Assembly (NCBI GenBank): GCA_015698045.1
Contig: BLAL01000034.1
Coordinates: 434,001-498,000, forward strand
DNA from: Rhizophagus clarus
Lineage: Eukaryota > Glomeromycota > Glomeromycetes > Glomerales > Glomeraceae
Length of the DNA stretch: 64,000 bases
Reading direction: 5' to 3'
Of the stretch, positions 47,661 through 59,789 are shown piece by piece (position 1 is the stretch's first letter; each line of letters starts with the position of its first letter). Both the position numbers and the translations under genes were made by a program. A model generated the notes under the pieces. The model did no database searches, had not been told where the DNA came from, and saw only the letters and a program-made list of their open reading frames with translations.

Positions 47661-48934
47661 GGCTTCCAAGTATAATACATTAAAAAATTTAATGTTTAAT
47701 TACTAAATGAAATAATGCAATTAATATTATCTAAGATAATTTTAATATAAAAATGATCTTATGTAATATTTTCAGTGACTATTAATATGTACCATATATT
47801 ACAGGCCACAGTACTCTGGGTATCTTGCAAATTTTGGGGGTTTTAACCCAGTGATGACAAATGACCAGGTCATGAGATGATCCGTAAATGATCTTTGAAT
47901 GATCTAGTCATTAGGGTTATTTGTTATTTGAGTCATTTAAAATTAATGCTTTATAATTTAGGCCAGGTTTATGATTCTAGCTAAAATTATGAATTTATAG
48001 TAGGACCCCAAACAATATATATATAGGTCACATTAAAATCCAAATTTTTTACTATGATCAATAAGCAAATTATTTTAAACTCTACTAAGCAAAATTTTAT
48101 TATAACATTAAAAATTTTATATTGTTAAGCAACTCATTTTATGACATATATAAAAACTTTTATAAATAACTTATAAATTTATATTTAAGTACAATTTATT
48201 ATAAAAATTAAATACAAATAAATTTTAATGTGATAAATAACTTAATTTAAATACCCAAAATATTAAAAATTTAAAAATTAATACTGTTATAGGGATACTA
48301 ACCTTTCAATACACACGTCAAATAAGTAAAAATCGGTCAAAAATCAGACTGCCGATATTTTGCTTTATTTGTCCGATTTGTGGCTTTTTCCTGCCAATTT
48401 TATGGCGTGAAAAGCAAAAAATCAGAATTCCCTTTTTTTGATAAAATAAATAGGAATACCGATTTTTAAATTTCTGTACCAATTCTTACCATAAATCATC
48501 CAAAATCAGACTGCCGACGGTCAAACAACCAATGCCGTTTCTCTCAAAAAAATGCCGATTTTAAAACTGACATACAATAATCGTTTAAATAAAAAATGAC
48601 GATTTTAATACTGACATATATTAATCTTCAAATAGGAATGACAATTTTATTATCGATATAAGCAAATTTCTAATAACCAATGCCAGTTTTTATTTCGTAC
48701 TAACCAGAGTCTCTATTTTCATTTCAATTTTTAATTACGTTTAATATGAACAATTATAGAATATATTATTTATATATAAATTTTTTTATTATTTATTACT
48801 ACTATATTATTACCATATCAATACTACATATTATTGCTATATTATTGTTATTATTACTATATTATTGTTATTATTACTAATATTATTGTTATTATTACTA
48901 ATATTATACGATTATTTATGTATAAATGTATTAC
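47661..48934. other. Intergenic repeats, no gene
   Basis: AT-rich. 48010-48290 has TAAGCAA(A/C)T motifs that may be diverged satellite units. 48300-48700 has repeated AAAATC(A/G)GACTGCCGA and TGCCGATTTT stretches resembling those at 59790-60110. TATTATTGTTATTATTACTA microsatellite-like runs at 48835-48905. Confidence 0.45.
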
Positions 48935-51328
48935 CTAATGACAAGAAAATATTGAACGCTTCCTAGTCTTTGACGAATGCTTGCTAGTATTTGATGAAGT
49001 TGACGTTGTACTTCCTTTCTTAATACTATCCGGCATAAATAAGTAAAAAGGTCCATCCAAACTATTCTTTCTAGCATTAACAACATCATTGTTATTACCG
49101 TTGTCATCCTTTTCGATATCGATATCGATATCGTTATCTTTATTACCATTACCAGCATCGTTATCGTTATCTTTATTACTACCACCAACATCGTTATCGT
49201 TATCTTTATTACCACCACCAACATCGTTATCGTTATCTTTATTACCACCACCAATATCGTTATCGTTATCTTTATTACCACCACCAACATCGTTATCATT
49301 ATCTTTATTACCACTACCAATATCGTTATCGTCATCGTTATCACTACCAATATTGCCATCGTTATCACCACCACCGACATTGTTATCGCCATCGTTTAGT
49401 TCGTCATTATCATCCTCATCGTCGTCATCTTCATCTGATACTTGTGCAACCTACCTTGAGAAAATCTACCAGCCCGGCATATCTTCATTGGGCTTACTTT
49501 TATTATCAACAATATCATCCGAGCGGTAACATTTATGACTTAATCCTGTTCTAATGCTTATCCCGATTTCTTTCGCCTGGGATAAGATTTGTTTAATCTA
49601 TAAAAATTTGTAGTTTATTATGTATAAATGTTATATTAATTAATTAACTTCACAACTTTACATACCCTAGACGATCGCCACTTTTTATCATATACTTTTA
49701 TTATTGAATTGGTGCTGGCTAATCATTTTGATCTTATTTTTTTATCACGTTCTTCTTTCGCCAATTCTTTATCATCTAATGACCATTCATCTGAATAAAG
49801 ATCTGACGTATTTAACGCCTTTTCGCAATCTTTCATATAGGATTTCCAAGTCAAATTCTCAGGATGGCATTCATATAAAAGGTTATCTCGTATCGATATC
49901 ATATGTTGCAATCCTCTCCTGCGTCGAGACATCTTCTAATGAAGTACAGTAAATTAAAATCAATTAATTGTGTACGTTTTATTTCGAATAATTAAAATTT
50001 ATACCTGCTCCCTTCTTGAATTCATATGTTGCCTTCTAATGTGCTCTTCCGCTCTACCTTCTTGTTTCAATTTCCACATCTCTCAGCGCGATTTATGTAA
50101 TTGTTTAATGATTTTTAATATCTTTACATCATATGCTTGAATGGAAGGGTTCATTGCAGATTTTACTGCCGGCAAAAGCTTCTTATTCATCGCTTTTTTC
50201 TGATTGCTGTAAGTTTTAGATACGTCGAATTGAAGTGACAGATTTATATTATTTAAAATATGGACCACTTCATTCTAGTTATTAAGAAAAGATCATTAAA
50301 ATGATCAAATATCAATTTATATTTAATAAAGATAAATTTTTAATAAAGATGTATATTTACGTGAAGTGTCTTCTTATAATTTTTTGACATGGGTGCTAAT
50401 TCACGTTTTTGTTCCTTACTCATAAAAACAGGTGACAATGTTTTATTAGAGTTGGTACCCTTAGATAGATTTTCTAAACGTTGCGTGAGATTTGAGATTG
50501 CACCTTTCAAATCCTGGATTTCCTTACTTTTAGCGTCACCTATTAAAAGTCAGTAGTAATTAATATAAATCATTTTAGCACGAAAATTTTTATATTTAAG
50601 CCAGAATAAGCGTGTGAGAGCAGCAATACTGCTATTTGGGTCTGGAGCAGTTGAACTTAATGTTGAAGACATATGAGATGATGTTCCTATAATTTTTAAT
50701 ATTAAATCAGTATAAGTCATATGAAATATAATTAACACTAATTTAAAATAATATTACTTTTCGTTAATGATCTCCCTCTGTTTTGTGGAGATGAATCCGA
50801 AGAAGAGAGGATTATCATTTGATCATTAGGAACATAGTGGGATCGATGATGAGAATTGCGAGATTGAGGACAGTATCCAGGGGAACGAGAACGAGAATGG
50901 GATTGGGAACGATTATGAGAACGTCGAGATTGGGAACGATTATGTGAACGTCGTGATTGGGAACAATTATGCGAATGTCAAGATCGGGAATGATGATACG
51001 AACGTCAGGATTGGGAACGATGATGCGAATGTCGAGATTGGGAACGATTATGTGAACATCGAGATTGGGAACGATGATGCGAACATCGGGATTGGGAACG
51101 ATGATACGAATGTCAAGATTGGAAACGATGATAAGGACGTCAGGATTGGGAACGATGATGCGAATGTTTTGATTGGAAATGATTATGCAAATGTCTTGAT
51201 TGGGAACGATGATAAGGACGTCAACGATAATGGGAATAGGAATCTGATTCTTGTTGAGATTTATTATGATGAGGAACAGAGACATCCTGAAAGATCGGGT
51301 TTAAATTTAAAGATTTGTATTTTTTCAT
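48935..51328 (-). pseudogene. Multi-exon RS-rich gene with two internal minisatellites, decayed by nonsense changes
   Basis: At least six exons join on the minus strand: RS-rich exon 51328-50758, then introns 50757-50687 and others with GT-AG ends. Exon 1 has a 9-residue repeat of the RSQSRHSHH type (DNA 50880-51225) and ends SPQNRGRSLTK. Later exons read RTSSHMSSTLSSTAPDPNSS, EIQDLKGAISNLTQRLENLS, FDVSKTYSNQKKAMNKKLLP, SRRRRGLQHMISIRDNLL and KQILSQAKEIGISIRTGLSH. The last exon has GGGNKDNDND repeats (49130-49330) and stops at 48935. In-frame TGA occurs at several CGA positions of the RS repeat, after KSR and at a probable Trp (IRSK-stop-LAST), with a TAG after MPGW. An RS domain usually means nuclear RNA-processing partners. 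An alternative stop-free frame across the repeat (51285-50815) lacks support from flanking exons. Confidence 0.65.
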
Positions 51329-51559
51329 TATGGTATTATTAAAGATCGAACAAGAGATAAAAGTCTCTTATATACATATTTGGAATCATCTGATTATTAG
51401 CCTCGTTAATCACCTAATTAAAATAAACAATAAAAATATTAATTAATTATACTATATCGCTATTAACCAATCAATAATCAATTAATTAAAATATATCATT
51501 AATCTATATATATTAATAAATGATATCATATTCAAAATTATACTTACGGAAGTAAGTTT

Positions 51560-51965
51560 TTCCAAAAAGTGATGTGAATGAAAAGCGATAAATACTGTCA
51601 AAGTTGTATGTGATGTGAATGAAAAAATGATAAAAAATATTGTTGAAGTTCAAGTTGTATGTGATGTGATGTGAACGAAAAAGTGATAAAATATATTGTC
51701 GAAGCTGTTTGTGACGTGACGAAAAAGTGATAAAAAATATTTCGAAGCTGTTTGTGATGTGAGCGAAAAAGCGATAAAAAAATATTGTCGAAATTGTTTG
51801 TGATGTAAACGAAAGAGCGATAAAAAATGTTGTCGAAGCTGCTTGTGATATGAACGAAAAAATGATAAAAAAGTTGTTTGTGATGTGAACGAAAAGCGAT
51901 AAAGATATTGTTGAAGCTGTTGTGATATGAACAAAAATGATATAAATATTGTCGAATATTTAACA
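51560..51965 (+). repeat. Tandem repeat, about 55-60 bp units
   Basis: Six to seven units of GTGATGTGAACGAAAAAGCG followed by ATAAAAAATATTGTCGAAGCT. It lies immediately 5' of the RS-rich gene, so possibly in its promoter or upstream exon. Minus-strand frames rich in Phe/Ser/His here are repeat artefacts. Confidence 0.8.
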
Positions 51966-52373
51966 AAAAGCAACAATAAAAATTTATTATATCATACTAA
52001 ACGTGAAGAAAAGAAAACGTGGGGAAAGAAAGAAAGCGAAAGAAAGCGTGAGGAAAAGAAAGAAAGCGTGGGGAACATACACAAATATACCATGTTCTCA
52101 CGGAAAAATTTCAAATTAAGCATTCTGGCGCGTGCTTGCAATTATGCATCTCTAGCATCTCTATTCACGTGATAATAACAAACTGCACCCAACGTATTAA
52201 ATCATATGTGCTGATTTATACCCTAACCCTAATTTTTTGCTAGATATAACTTTGGTGGTGGTATTATCATAAAAAGGAAGTGGCGCACATGTTGAGTGTT
52301 ATATTAGGATTTAGGATGTAATCCTTCAATGTTTCTTGTGAAAAAAAAAAACAATTTTTCTTATTTTATCAAA

Positions 52374-52871
52374 ATGGTTCATAAAAGAAGTGAAAATAAA
52401 TTACAAGAGCGAAAAGATAAATAGTTTTCAAAAAGAAAAAAGGTGAGTGGACACTCGAACTGCCTAGAGTGGTTACTTGGTCTGCCTGTAGTTTTTCAGA
52501 TCTTTTTAGATAGATAATTTTTTATAATTTTTCTTTCTTATATATTGTTTTTATTTTTACTTTTTTTGAAGGGTTTTTTTATAAAGGCTTTATTATGGAT
52601 TATTGTATTCGGTTGTATATCTGGTTTCTAATTCAAAAAATTGGTTTAGATCGATAAAACAGTTGAAAATAAAAATAAAGGTATAAATTTCAATAAATTA
52701 CTTAATTTTATTCTTAATTTACTATTATTAACATTTATTTTAGAAATTACACGTCTAAAACGACAAAAATCACTTGCTGTTGATTTATATCAACAAAAAT
52801 TAAAACAAATAATAAACGTAGGAAAAAAATTAGATAATGAAATTAATAGATGGCAAAAATATAGAAAATAA
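52374..52871 (+). pseudogene. Tiny three-exon gene, 75 codons, one nonsense codon
   Basis: Exons 52374-52442, 52650-52680 and 52744-52871 join with correct phases (donors GTGAGT and GTATAA, acceptors TTTAG and TTTTAG) to 76 codons including the stop. The product begins MVHKRSENKLQERKDK, has TAG as codon 17, then FSKRKK, IDKTVENKNK and EITRLKRQKSLAVDLYQQKL with a basic/coiled-coil character, ending NRWQKYRK. The TAG could be a decayed CAG. Unrecognised. Three exons agreeing in phase argue that it was a real gene. Confidence 0.55.
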
Positions 52872-53218
52872 ATAAATTTAAATTTCTTTTAACCAATTTT
52901 TGTTCGATTTTATTCGAGCGAATAAATAAAGCATCATATTTTAATATCTTTACTTTTTTATTACTAATTTGGTACTTGATCGCAACAAATTTTTTTTTGA
53001 ATATAGCTCCCAGGATGCATGACGTGAACATCAGTACTAATTCGCATCCCAAAAAATGGTTAATGTCCCAACATTATCAATTATCACGAAATTTGAAAAT
53101 TAAGTTTGATAAAATATATTATATTTTTATTATAATAGAATTATTTTATATGTGTGAAATCTTGCAAAAAAAAAGAAAAATAAGATAAAAATAATAATTA
53201 ATAAAAAAAAAAATAAAT

Positions 53219-53900
53219 TTAACGATTATTTCTTGAAAGAGAGCGATATCGTTTACGACGTCTATGATAATCTCTCGAATGAGAATGAGAGCGAGAATGT
53301 GATCGTTGCCTACGATGATCTCTTGAATGAGATCGAGATCAAGAATATGATCATCTACGACGATTCCTTGAAATAGAATGGGAACTATCTCGTCTATGAT
53401 GACGAGATCAAGATCTACCTCGTCTATTACTCCGTCTACTATGCCTATTTCTTCTATATCTTCTATAAGCGTACCTAAAACGATCTAAAAATAAATGAAT
53501 AACTAATTTTATAAAAATTTAATTAAATATAAATATAGTCACTACTTCGAAGCCAAAATTCGTCACTAAGTTCATCATAAAATTTACGATCGTGCCAATT
53601 TGGACTTCTTAATTCATATCCATCAGCATCCAGATCTCTACTTAGCAGCCTTTTTAAATTTTTGTAGCCGCGTTTTAGAGAGTACCATTTCACTTGGCAT
53701 TATTTAGCCGATATTTCATATTGATGGTGATGACGGATATAATTAGCAATTCGAGTCCAAAGGTCTGAATGATTAGTATTATCTTCGAACAGCTGATGGT
53801 GTCTTCGTCTTTGTTTGATCAATATTAACGCAATATCATCAGGCCACTCTGCAACTGGTTCATGCGGATTTAGTACTTGGATTACTTGATTATTTGCCAT
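53219..53900 (-). pseudogene. Myb/SANT-like protein with RS-rich tail, decayed
   Basis: Exon 1 from ATG 53900 reads MANNQVIQVLNPHEPVAEWP, IKQRRRHHQLFEDNTNHSDL and WTRIANYIRHHHQYEISAK, a TAA (probable CAA), then CQVKWYSLKRGYKNLKRLL: the helical pattern of a Myb/SANT-like DNA-binding domain, as in MSANTD proteins. After a donor near 53545 and the acceptor TATTTTTAG (about 53488), exon 2 is Arg/Ser-rich (RYRRNRHSRRSNRRGRS, then SRSHSRDHRRQRSHSRSHSH) and stops at 53219. At least three TGA codons sit where CGA fits the RS pattern. Probably a lost nuclear DNA-binding/RS protein, perhaps a relative of 48935-51328. Confidence 0.65.
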
Positions 53901-54701
53901 TTTTTTTTTTTAATAAAAATGTTGTTAGAATGGTAAGAAAGTTTTAGAATGGGTATTTAAATATATTTCGCAAATATAACTACATAATCAATTAATGATA
54001 AATTGTCCTTTTATTCCTTGTAATCAGTGATGTATGTAAATTGGATACGTGCAGCGTATATACTCTTAATTCTTTGCAAATTTATGCATTTTTCTTAATA
54101 GTGCTATTCTTGCATATAAAGCGCGTATAAATTGATGGGCTGCGTTAATGATTTTTATGGATAATGTGCGCTTTGTACGTATAATAATTTTTTGAATTAC
54201 TGAATGTAATGTAATATTTAATTCTATACAATTGTGATTTTCGGAAAAATTTTTCAATGGCAATAAAATCTGTGTTACAATTTTGCATAATTAAATATTA
54301 ATCCGTTTTTAATTTGCTTTAATTCGCTTTTAATTTGCTTTTAATCGCGAGTTAATTAGTAGATCTTTTTAATTGTATATCTGCCATACAAACTTATTTT
54401 TTTAACGCATAAAAAGATTTTGTTAGTTGTTACTTCAATGTCAAACTCTAAGCAGCAAAGACGTTGTGAACATGAAAATTACCCTACTTCGTCTGAAATA
54501 ATATATTACAGTGACCGAAAATTTTTTTTTTAGGGTGCGTTTGCTAAGTTTTTTTTTTACTAATTAAAATTGTGTAACGTTAATCAAAATCATTATACCC
54601 AATTTTAACAATTAGCCGATATACATGTAATTGTATTATAATTTGATTGGTTGTAATGTATTTAACTTATTAAAAAAAAATTTTCCTAAATTAAAAAAAA
54701 A
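53901..54701. other. Intergenic; possible mariner-like end at 54512
   Basis: AT-rich with no convincing gene. ATG 54439 opens a 25-codon frame only. At 54512 a TA precedes CAGTGACCGAAAATTTTTTT and GGGTGCGTTTGCTAAG, similar in layout to Tc1 ends, but no partner end was found. Confidence 0.35.
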
Positions 54702-57700
54702 ATGTCCAACTCTCAAGCTATTGCCAAATTTGATAGAAGCATAACCGACTTGACCACAAGAACAAGAACTAAAGTACACTGCTTCTGTAAAGAATATAAT
54801 GGAAAGTTGGTGGATCCAAGACAAAAGCTTCGCATAAGTTAAAATATAATAAATCATATGCGAATAATATTTTTAGTGATGATCAAGAAGCTGGGCCTTC
54901 TAATGTTAGGCCAAATGTTGATGATAATTATGCAATGGAATATGAGCCGTTGCTCGAGATGATCCCTTCTAATGCAAAGCAATCTGATGCTGTCGATAAT
55001 AAAGCAATGGAGTGTGAGCCGTTACCCGATATACATGAATTGGCAAAATACAAGTCATTAAAAAAAGGAAAATTATCTAATTTGATTCTTGAAAATTTAA
55101 TACCAGATAACGAAAGAGATATGAATAATGATCAAGATAGAGATTCTGAAGACTATGATGACGAAAATAGAGATTCTGAAAGTTATGAAGATGATAACGA
55201 AGATGGAGTTTCCAGAGGCTCTGAAGACGATGAAGAATATGGAGATTCTGAAGACTTTGATGATGATGATGAGGAAGAAGTCAATTTGCGTCAAAAGATT
55301 TTGACGATGGTGAACCAAAACTTCCCAATATCGTCAATGATAATTATGTCTGGATTATCTTATGGATATTACAATATCAACAACGATATAAACTTTTCAA
55401 TGTTGCAATAGATTCTTTGTTTAAATTTATAAGATTTTTTCTTATAATGATCGATGAAAATAAATTTTCAGCTTTTCCTTCCTCCCTATACGTAGCCAAA
55501 AAAATATTGGAAATATCAACAAATATTATTAAATACGCTGCATGCAATAAATGCCACAAATTGCATGACATAAAAGAAATATTAAACAAGACAGAAATCC
55601 CAACGTGTAATTTTATAAACTATCCAAATCATAGCAAGGAAAGATTTCGACAAAAATGTAATAACCCTCTAGTCAGAAAAATAGATAGTAATAGAGATAA
55701 TGGTAATAATCCAATTTACTGTCCGATAATGACATTTCCGTTAATTAACATTAGATACCAACTAACCCTATTTTTCGGTCGCAAAAATTTTGAGATCACA
55801 TGTCGAAAGTGGGTAGAAAGTCAAAACGAAATTGAAACCTTATTCGATATCTATGATGGTGATGTTTGGAAAAATTTTACAGATGATAGTGAAGAACCAT
55901 TTTTACAAAAGAATCTGCCGATACTCATATCAGATTAATGCTAAATTTGAATTGGTTCCAGCCATTTATAAATTCGCAATATTCTGTTGGTGTTGTTTAT
56001 GCCGTTATATGTAATTTACCCCAAAGCGAATGCTTCAAACCCCACAACATTCTCACATTAGCAGTTATACCCAGTCCTAAAGAGCCAAAGCTACATGAAA
56101 TAAACAATTACTTATATCTGATTATAAGTCAGCTAAATCGGTTATGGGAAGGATATCATATACAAACCTATAAAAACAACAACGGTCATTTTATCCGTGG
56201 CGCGATTATAGGTTGTGCCAGTGACGTTCCTGCTACCTGAAAATTATGTGGATTTATATCAGCTTACATCGCATGTTATCGATGCTATAAATCTGCAAAC
56301 TTGGTAAACAATTAACCCAATTTTGGGGGGTTTGAAGATATTGACGACTGGTTTGTTGAGAGAGATATTGATGTAATAAGGGAAAAAGCAAGTGAATGGA
56401 AGAAATGCGCAACTGAAGAGTCGCGGAAAGCCCATATCTCCCAGTATCATGTTCGTTGGTCGGAGATATACCAATTGCCTTATTTTAATCCTGTGCGCTT
56501 TTGTGTAGTTGATCCCATGCACTGTCTTTTTCTTGGGGTAGCGAAGTGGATTGTAATGAAGCTCTGGATCGGTGAAGGTATATTAAATGACGAAAAACTC
56601 AAAATAATGCAAGAGCGAGCTGACATGATAAAGTTTTCAAGTGACCTTGATCGTTATCCCGTTAGAATAGCAACTGGTGATGGTTTTTCAAATTTTACAG
56701 CAGATATGTGAAAAATGTTTATTCTAATTTTTGCTATACCTATCACATGGAGCTTCTTGGGAGAGATCGATCAAAAAATCCTTGCTTATTTTGTGTGCGC
56801 TTGCAAGGTTCTAACAAGTCGTGCACTACAAAAAAGTGAATTAGATGAAGCGTTTACAAAGTTACTCGAGATGAACAAATTAATTAAAAAAAAATACGGA
56901 CAAGAAAAAATAAGCCCAAACCTTCATTTATGTCTTCACATATGTGAATGCGCTTTCGATTATGGACCTTTATCCTCATTTTGGTGTTTTAGCTTTGAAA
57001 GAATGAACGGAATTCTTGGTATGTATTTAATTTTACTGATTTGAAATCACATTATCTTAAATTATAATAATAATTTGACCAATTTATTTAGGATCATATA
57101 AAAATAGCAAGCATAACATTGAAACTGAATTAATAAAAATCATGATCGAAAATTCCTTCCTCGACTATTTTCTCACGAATTGCGATGATAATATTTTAAA
57201 TACCACTTTGGACATTATAAAACCTAGAAAATCTACTGGCAGCCTTGCTGCACTTGACGACTTTACAAGCGACGAGTATCAAAATTTTCTGAGGCTTTCG
57301 CTTATTGAGAATGAATCGGCTTATGGAATAGAACATTTTCCCGGGTTGTTAATGAAACCATGCAAAGAAACTTGTCTTCCAAACTACATTTTGGACCTAC
57401 TAGTAGAATTTTATGATAGTTTGTATGAAGAAAATTTCGTCCCTATTTATTCTATAACGGTTCTAAATAATGATATTATTGTAAACTATATAATTATACA
57501 ATACGGTAGACTAAGAATCAGGGTGAACATCTATGGTTCTGTTCAGGCAGCTCGCCATGAAAAATCTTCGTATATATTAGCTCGATTTGTACAAGAAGAT
57601 GGATCAATCGATATATACCCCGGTCAAGTTCAATTTTATTTTGAACATACTATTTATTTAAAAAATTCACGATCATTAACTCATACATTAGCGTTAGTTA

Positions 57701-57936
57701 AATGGTACAGGCCTGTTCAAGATCACAGGACAAGATATTTTTGTCAAGTAGATGATGACATAAAATCATGTAATGTAGAATTATGGACAGATGAGTTTTA
57801 TGATATGAGACGAGATAGTATTATACCGATACATCATATATTAGGAAAATTTATAAGATGTAATTTTAAAATTGGAACGAGAAAGATAAAAGAATATATG
57901 GCTGTGATTCCTTTAAATAAAAAAATTTCATTTTAA
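54702..57936 (+). pseudogene. Tnp2/CACTA-like (Transposase_21) transposase, decayed
   Basis: From ATG 54702 (MSNSQAIAKFDRSITDLTTR) with a CFC motif, an acidic linker (54930-55290) and the transposase core. Hallmarks: DSLFKFIRFFLIMID, YAACNKCHKLHD, ADTHIRLMLNLNWFQPF, KLCGFISAYIACYRC, the strongly conserved FNPVRFCVVDPMHCLFLG (56485-56540), and a DUF4218-like NLHLCLHICECAFDYGPLSS followed by FSFERMNGILG. An intron at 57019-57091 joins GILG to SYKNSKHN. The C-terminus ends MAVIPLNKKISF at 57936. Frameshifts near 54822, 55300 and 55915; stops TGA 56238, TAA 56308 and TGA 56709, each one transition from Arg, Gln or Trp. The NLNWFQPF Asn may replace a catalytic Asp. Flanking terminal repeats were not found. 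Confidence 0.8.
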
Positions 57937-58688
57937 AAACTTTATATAATATAAAATGAATTATATGTAAAATCGGAATGGTCAATTTCAATTTTAGCAT
58001 TTGTATTTGATTAAATTATAACTATCATTTTTTTTGGCACAAGAATAACGATAAAGGTTACATATACCGTAATTAATTCTAACCACATGAGAAAATCAGA
58101 TAATTCAGATACCTAGAGATCTTATTTTAAGCTGGTAAAGTCGTATTGCAAATCGGTTTTTTTTATATGATTGAAATAGTGTTATTACGGCATTACAATA
58201 CAAGCACCATACTCTGTGATTAATAATTCTAATCGTGTGATAATTTTTGATATTAAATATTACATAAAATATAAAACAATTATTAAAGAAAAAATTAACA
58301 AGAATAAATCTGGTAGATCAGTTGTAGATCAAATACGTTATTTTTTTGGAACTTTTCTTTCATGCTAAAGTGGCTGTATTGTTACTATATCTGGCATATC
58401 GGCAGGTAACCACCGCTTATGAATGGGCTTATTCATCATGTATATTGTTTATATTAGGTAGCATTGCAGGGTGTAAAAAATTTTCTCGTATGTTATATTT
58501 TCTCGTGAGAAAAAAAATATGAATTTATATATAGAGGGCCTTAATTTCTCTCATAAAATAACACTTTATTACAACGTAATTTTATAAATCATCATCACTT
58601 CATTTTCTTGCGTAAAGTTTTTATATTTTATTTCTTTTTTGTTTTTTGTCCCCTAGACATACAATATCTGCTCACGTCCCTATTATAA
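57937..58688. other. Intergenic, no gene
   Basis: AT-rich. 58665-58750 is an imperfect tandem duplication of about 60 bp (CACGTCCCTATT / CACATCCCTATT plus AACAACGAAAGA). TTAATTCTAACCACATGAG and TAATTCTAATCGTGTGATA at 58072 and 58222 are weakly similar. Confidence 0.4.
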
Positions 58689-59297
58689 ATAATAACGAAA
58701 GATTTCAAAGGAGTACACGTTCACATCCCTATTCTAAATAACAACGAAAGACCTTTGGCATACCAAAGAAGTACACTCACAGCTTTCGGTATACCGATTA
58801 ACGAGCATATAATGATTACGGTTATCGATAAAGATAAAGATAAAGATAAAGATAGTGATGTTGAAGATTTCGAACTTATTAATTGTAATAAAGCAGGGAT
58901 TTCTTACAGAGAGCTAAAACAACTCCACAATGTATTAATGTTAGCTCTGAGTAACGTAACAAAAATTATTCCCTACCTCTCACTGTCAACATCTTCTTCA
59001 TCGGTATTGCCAAGAATTTTGTATTCTTCAAAGGATGTGTTAATATCCATTACAAATAACAATTGGATAATCCCATACAATCAATATAAAGAGGCCTGTA
59101 AAATTTGTAAGTATTTTGGCCATTCTGTAAAAAATTGCCCCAATTTAAAATCGCAGTATCGATGGGGTAATTATTGTTTACGGTGTTAGAAGCCCAGTCA
59201 TAATATCAGCAAATGTAAAAATAAACCAGAGGTCATGCTGTTTAACGAAGAATTTCATTCTCCAGAAGAGATTGTAAATTTTTTGATTTATAAATAG
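58689..59297 (+). pseudogene. Protein with two CCHC zinc knuckles, broken by TAG in the second
   Basis: The frame is open from about 58689; the first ATG is 58811 (MITVIDKDKDKDKDSDVEDF), so the N-terminus is uncertain and an upstream exon is possible. A Ser-rich middle is followed by CKICKYFGHSVKNC (CX2CX4HX4C) and then CLRC-stop-KPSHNISKC, a second knuckle of the same spacing in which TAG replaces Trp. The frame ends at 59297 (EEIVNFLIYK). Such tandem knuckles bind single-stranded nucleic acid. It is either a recent pseudogene or truncated after the first knuckle (58811-59189). No pol domains adjoin. Confidence 0.6.
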
Positions 59298-59319
59298 TTA
59301 ATTTTTTTTTTTTCTCTTA

Positions 59320-59396
59320 CGAAATTTACCATGGGTTGCTGGTAGCAGTGGTGAATTTCGAAAGTTTATCTGGACCGTGGTGGCAGGATGAACTTT
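59320..59396. other. Two adjacent perfect-looking hairpins between T tracts
   Basis: CGAAATTTACCA pairs with TGGTGAATTTCG (59320-59360), and directly after it AAAGTTTATCTGG pairs with CAGGATGAACTTT (59361-59396), allowing G-U. Loops contain GGGTTGCTGGTAGCAG and CCGTGGTGG. T tracts lie on both sides. Local G+C is much higher than the surroundings. It may be a 3' UTR structure of the CCHC gene, a small RNA or a mini transposon. Confidence 0.55.
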
Positions 59397-59789
59397 CTTT
59401 TTTGTTGTATGAAATATTTTTCAATTTTTTACATTCCTAATAAAGAGTTAACGGACATTTTTTGAATATTATCTTGAATGCCAAATTGATATGATGATAA
59501 TGTTAATTAAATTCATATTGCAGAAAATATAAAAAAAGGCTGTTTAAAAATCTAAGGTTTCTGTTAAGATTGTTTGTTTCTTTACTATAAAAATGCTGAT
59601 CAATAAATTACTTTCTAAAAAATTTCAGTTCAGTAAAATTATTAATTTGTATAATAAATTCCTTTTATTCAGCAATAAATTTTGAAGTTCAAATAATTTT
59701 GACTTTTAATTTTAATTTATAAATATCCAGCATGTTCAAAGCACGCCTTAGCAAAATTTTTGCCAATTATCATAAAAGGTAAAAATCGA

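Noticed and set aside
48931..49529. Ile/Val/Thr- and Ser/Leu-rich frames across 49.1-49.4 kb
   Set aside because: Alternative frames of the GGGNKDNDND repeat in the last exon of the RS-rich gene.
52441..52490. tRNA-like stretch (GGTGAGTGGACACTCGAACT)
   Set aside because: No cloverleaf with A and B boxes could be drawn; it starts with the splice donor of the small three-exon gene.
54512..54590. Tc1/mariner-like end TA-CAGTGACC
   Set aside because: No matching opposite end or transposase within several kb.
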